Of a stretch of 6,125 nt of DNA, positions 4,436 through 6,125 are shown piece by piece. The notes under the pieces are model-generated. The model was not told where the DNA came from. It did not search any database and saw only the letters and a list, made by a program, of their open reading frames with translations. Made by a program: the position numbers and the translations under genes. This stretch comes from Candidatus Aenigmatarchaeota archaeon (lineage in GTDB: Archaea > Aenigmatarchaeota > Aenigmatarchaeia > QMZP01), in assembly GCA_030672885.1 (NCBI GenBank), contig DAOVFN010000048.1, forward strand, positions 1 through 6,125, written 5' to 3'. The stretch's first letter is position 1; every line of letters starts with the position of its first letter.

Positions 4436-4640
4436 CGCCGGGGACAGGATTTTCACACAGCAACCTACCCTCATGGGAGTAGGCCGGTAGAGGGCATGAC
4501 ATGCAGACTTGCGTCCGAAGCCCTCTGCGGTTTGAACCTGCACGTCCTTTCGGACACCAGATGTCTCGCGTTCATGCCCCCTCAGGGGTCACAACATCCA
4601 GGCCTCAAGTCTGGCGCGTTAGCCGTTCCGCCACCCCGGC
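4436..4640 (-). tRNA. tRNA-Ser(UGA) with two introns (37/38 and 59/60)
   Basis: The 5' end is at 4640 and the discriminator G at 4436, as expected for archaeal Ser; no CCA. Removing introns at 4563-4603 (41 nt) and 4450-4530 (81 nt) gives an 83-nt type II tRNA. Acceptor is GCCGGGG/CCCCGGC, anticodon stem CCAGA/UCUGG has loop CUUGAGA (anticodon UGA at 4605-4607), the long variable arm is GUCC-GAAA-GGAC, and T-stem GCAGG/CCUGU (one G-U) has loop UUCAAAU. The anticodon-loop intron has central helix CUUG/CGAG with bulges AG|G and AC|A. The T-loop intron has central helix UUCA/UGAA, bulges AA|C and AA|U, and inner CGC/GUG. It is divergent from the TraB-family gene. Confidence 0.94.
4481..4530 (-). 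repeat. Conserved 5' part of the Ser T-loop intron, copy also in tRNA-Glu
   Basis: The first 50 nt of this 81-nt intron differ from the Glu intron copy (3159-3208) only at nt 32 and 36. The following hairpin here is CCUAC-U-CC/GGGUAGG, different in sequence from the Glu hairpin but in the same place. The exon bases flanking both introns (UUCAAA and U) are also the same, which would allow reinsertion at the same site. Confidence 0.9.
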
Positions 4641-4667
4641 AGGCATGCACTGTGCTATAGAGCATTT

Positions 4668-4681
4668 TTGATATTTAAAAA
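4668..4681. promoter_or_regulatory. Shared TATA region, TraB-family gene (+) and tRNA-Ser (-)
   Basis: A box reading TTGATATTTAAAAA on + and TTTTTAAATATC on - sits in the 62-bp gap between the divergent genes. It is centred about 28 nt before the ATG at 4703, consistent with a leaderless mRNA, and about 35 nt before the tRNA 5' end. A weaker CTATAG at 4656-4661 is too close to the tRNA to be its TATA box. Confidence 0.45.
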
Positions 4682-4702
4682 CATTCTAGCCAAACATCGC
4701 AT

Positions 4703-5392
4703 ATGGCAGCCATTATCATAGTCCCCACGTCGCACATCGCAAAAGAGAGCATAAGGGCTGTCGAGGAGGTAATTGGCCGTGTGGTGCCTGACTGCGTTGC
4801 GGTGGAACTGGACATCAACAGGTTCATGGCAATGGAGGGCAGCGAGGCCTCTGCGTGGCAGGCACTGAAGCGTCTGGGTCCCTGGACATTCCTGATGTTC
4901 ATTGTCCTCAAGAAACTCCAGTCGTGGCTCGGCCGCAAGGCAGGCATAATGCCTGGCTCTGACATGCTGATGGCAGTAAGGGCTGCAGAGCAACAAGGCA
5001 TACACGTGGAATTCATAGACAGGGACATCACCATCACGCTCGGGAGGCTGAAGGGAATCGCATGGAAGGAGAAGGTCAGGCTCCTCCTCTTTGTGTTAAA
5101 GGGGCTCACACTGGACAGCATGCTGACCAAGACAGGCCGCGGAAAGAATGTCATGATTGATATCAAGAAGGTCCCCCCCAAGGAGATTATAGAAGAGGTC
5201 ATAGCAACACTGAAGACGGAATTCCCGGGGATTTACAGTGCTCTGGTAGCGGAGCGGGACGCCTATATGGCAAGGAGGCTTGCGGTGCTGGCCACCCGGT
5301 TTGGAAAGACGGTCGCGGTTGTCGGGGCGGCTCATGCCACAGGCCTGGAAAGAATCCTGAATGAGGCAGGATGCAAAAACCAAAATCCGTAA
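4703..5392 (+). CDS. TraB/PrgY-family protein, short form without membrane tail
   Basis: Member of the TraB (PrgY/GumN-like) family, 229 aa. Bacterial PrgY restrains pheromone signalling; the role in archaea is not established. Family marks in order: SHIAKES (about 9-15), VAVELDINR, a hydrophobic amphipathic stretch with FLMFIVLKKLQSWLG, PGSDMLMAVRAAEQQG, FIDRDITITLGR, RDAYMARRLA and the C-terminal VVGAAHATGLERIL. The usual N-terminal GTxH reads PTSH here, while the C-terminal GxxH (GAAH) is intact. Many archaeal members continue with a C-terminal multi-pass membrane region; this one stops right after the domain, so it is probably soluble or peripheral. The start ATG lies at leaderless distance from its TATA box with no Shine-Dalgarno. 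It is convergent with the DUF116 gene, 90 bp away; that gap shows nothing recognisable. Confidence 0.85.
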   Translation: MAAIIIVPTSHIAKESIRAVEEVIGRVVPDCVAVELDINRFMAMEGSEASAWQALKRLGPWTFLMFIVLKKLQSWLGRKAGIMPGSDMLMAVRAAEQQGIHVEFIDRDITITLGRLKGIAWKEKVRLLLFVLKGLTLDSMLTKTGRGKNVMIDIKKVPPKEIIEEVIATLKTEFPGIYSALVAERDAYMARRLAVLATRFGKTVAVVGAAHATGLERILNEAGCKNQNP

Positions 5393-5482
5393 ATTATCTG
5401 TTTCCCCGTCGTGGCTATGCTTTCGATTTGGGGACCGGGTGGACGCATTCAATAAAAAGAAGGATGAGATGCTCAGGAATTT

Positions 5483-6007
5483 CTATATTATGCCAAATAC
5501 CTCCCTGAGATTCACGTCCGTGTTCACGCAGCCGTCCCTGGAGAGCTGAATCTCCTGTATGGGTATGCTAAGTTCCTCTGCCGCCATGACAAGCTCCTTG
5601 AGACAGGCCACCCCGAGGACGGCCTTTGGCTTGTGTTTCTCTATTATTTTGAATACCATGGAACCGCCAGGCACGACAAACACACTGTAGCCCAGGGACT
5701 CTGCCCTCTCCTTTATCTTGAAGACCTTACATGTCTTGTGGCCGCTGCACTTCATGCACATCCACCCAGCCGGGCCCAGGACAGCCTTGCAGGTCCTGGA
5801 GTTCCTCAGGCACTGGGGGAGGAATACTGCCTTGTGCTTGGGGGATATCCTCCTGAACATGTCACGGTATAGGGAGTTCTTGAGCTCCACATAGAGACTG
5901 TCTATATTCTCGGGCTTTACGCCAATATAGTTCAGTGTGTTCTTGAGCGCCTTTCTTGTGCTGAGGTCAGCGCCCGTGCTTAAGAGCTTCTGTATAAGGG
6001 TTCTCAT
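5483..6007 (-). CDS. DUF116 family protein, cysteine-rich
   Basis: A 174-aa protein of the DUF116 family, whose function is unknown. It has seven Cys: LPQCLRN (Cys66), Cys73, a cluster CMKC (84, 87) with Cys93, VACLKEL (135) and RDGCVNT (160). The spacing suggests a metal or Fe-S site, which is inference. Other family marks are FVVPGGS (110-116) and AVLGVACLKEL. Some family members are longer and start with membrane segments; this one lacks them. Its ATG overlaps the stop of the upstream HtpX-like gene by the ATGA arrangement, and GGAGGT lies 7 nt before the ATG, so the two should be translated from one message. Confidence 0.85.
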   Translation of the reverse strand: MRTLIQKLLSTGADLSTRKALKNTLNYIGVKPENIDSLYVELKNSLYRDMFRRISPKHKAVFLPQCLRNSRTCKAVLGPAGWMCMKCSGHKTCKVFKIKERAESLGYSVFVVPGGSMVFKIIEKHKPKAVLGVACLKELVMAAEELSIPIQEIQLSRDGCVNTDVNLREVFGII

Positions 6008-6125
6008 CCAAGGGACCTCCCATCGAGTTCCAGCAGTCTCTTGATTCTCTCCCTGACAGGCGGATGGGTTGAGAAGAGGCCGGTGAACCTGTCCTCATAG
6101 AAGGGATTCGCTATCCACATATGAG
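6004..6125 (-). CDS. htpX: HtpX-like M48 metalloprotease, C-terminal end only
   Basis: Only the last 39 codons lie in the window; the 5' part runs off its edge. The sequence ends IANPFYEDRFTGLFSTHPPVRERIKRLLELDG, the typical tail of HtpX-type M48 peptidases, where LFSTHPP and RI.RL are diagnostic. HtpX is a zinc-dependent membrane protease for quality control of membrane proteins. The catalytic HExxH and membrane segments would be outside the window, so full-length integrity cannot be judged. It precedes the DUF116 gene with a 4-nt overlap (ATGA). Confidence 0.85.
   Translation of the reverse strand, partial: HMWIANPFYEDRFTGLFSTHPPVRERIKRLLELDGRSLG
6015..6020 (-). promoter_or_regulatory. Shine-Dalgarno GGAGGT of the DUF116 gene
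   Basis: GGAGGT within the last codons of the HtpX-like gene lies 7 nt before the DUF116 ATG (6007). It is the clearest ribosome binding site in the window. The single or first genes here look leaderless or weakly led, so this agrees with internal initiation in an operon. Confidence 0.75.

Noticed and set aside
3110..4640. CRISPR-like array from repeated hairpins
   Set aside because: The repeats are only pairs, are not regularly spaced and fall exactly inside tRNA introns.

Overview
The window is from an archaeon. It encodes archaeal peptide chain release factor aRF1 and the C/D-box sRNP protein Nop5. It also carries TATA-type promoters and tRNA genes interrupted by bulge-helix-bulge (BHB) introns. 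The aRF1 wording and the extreme tRNA intron load resemble DPANN lineages such as Micrarchaeota (ARMAN-like). That placement is inference, and Thermoproteales are the other archaea known for similar intron loads.

Layout. 1-1318: promoter and aRF1 gene on the + strand. 1346-2434: nop5 on the - strand, convergent with aRF1. 2457-3732: five intron-bearing tRNA genes, all on the - strand: Leu(UAG), Leu(CAG), Glu(UUC), Val(GAC) and Val(CAC). 3781-4341: a + strand cyclophilin-type lipoprotein, divergent from tRNA-Val(CAC). 4436-4640: tRNA-Ser(UGA) on the - strand. 4703-5392: a short TraB/PrgY-family protein on the + strand, divergent from tRNA-Ser. 5483-6125: a - strand pair made of a DUF116 protein and the C-terminal end of an HtpX-like M48 protease, joined by an ATGA overlap.

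The main discovery is the tRNA set. The six genes contain 11 introns that I could place by reconstructing each mature cloverleaf. Introns total 671 nt against 474 nt of mature tRNA. Five sit in the T-loop at 59/60, three at 37/38, two in the D-loop at 20a/21 and one in the anticodon stem at 30/31. The T-loop introns of Glu and Ser, two unrelated tRNAs, are 48/50 identical over their first 50 nt, which points to intron spread between genes. The T-loop introns of the two Leu tRNAs share a covarying two-hairpin core, and one of them has acquired roughly 75 nt more. The two Val D-loop introns are near copies of each other. Such a set implies a splicing endonuclease of broad specificity.

A second unusual point is aRF1. 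Its stop-codon-reading motifs NIKS and YxCxxxF are intact, but the catalytic GGQ reads GGW, with a Gln two residues later (GGWSQ).

The window has a translation and RNA-processing flavour: termination factor, tRNAs and the 2'-O-methylation scaffold. nop5 starts only 22 nt after tRNA-Leu(UAG) and may share its transcript. The cyclophilin lipoprotein, TraB, HtpX and DUF116 genes look like envelope or housekeeping functions without a clear shared pathway.
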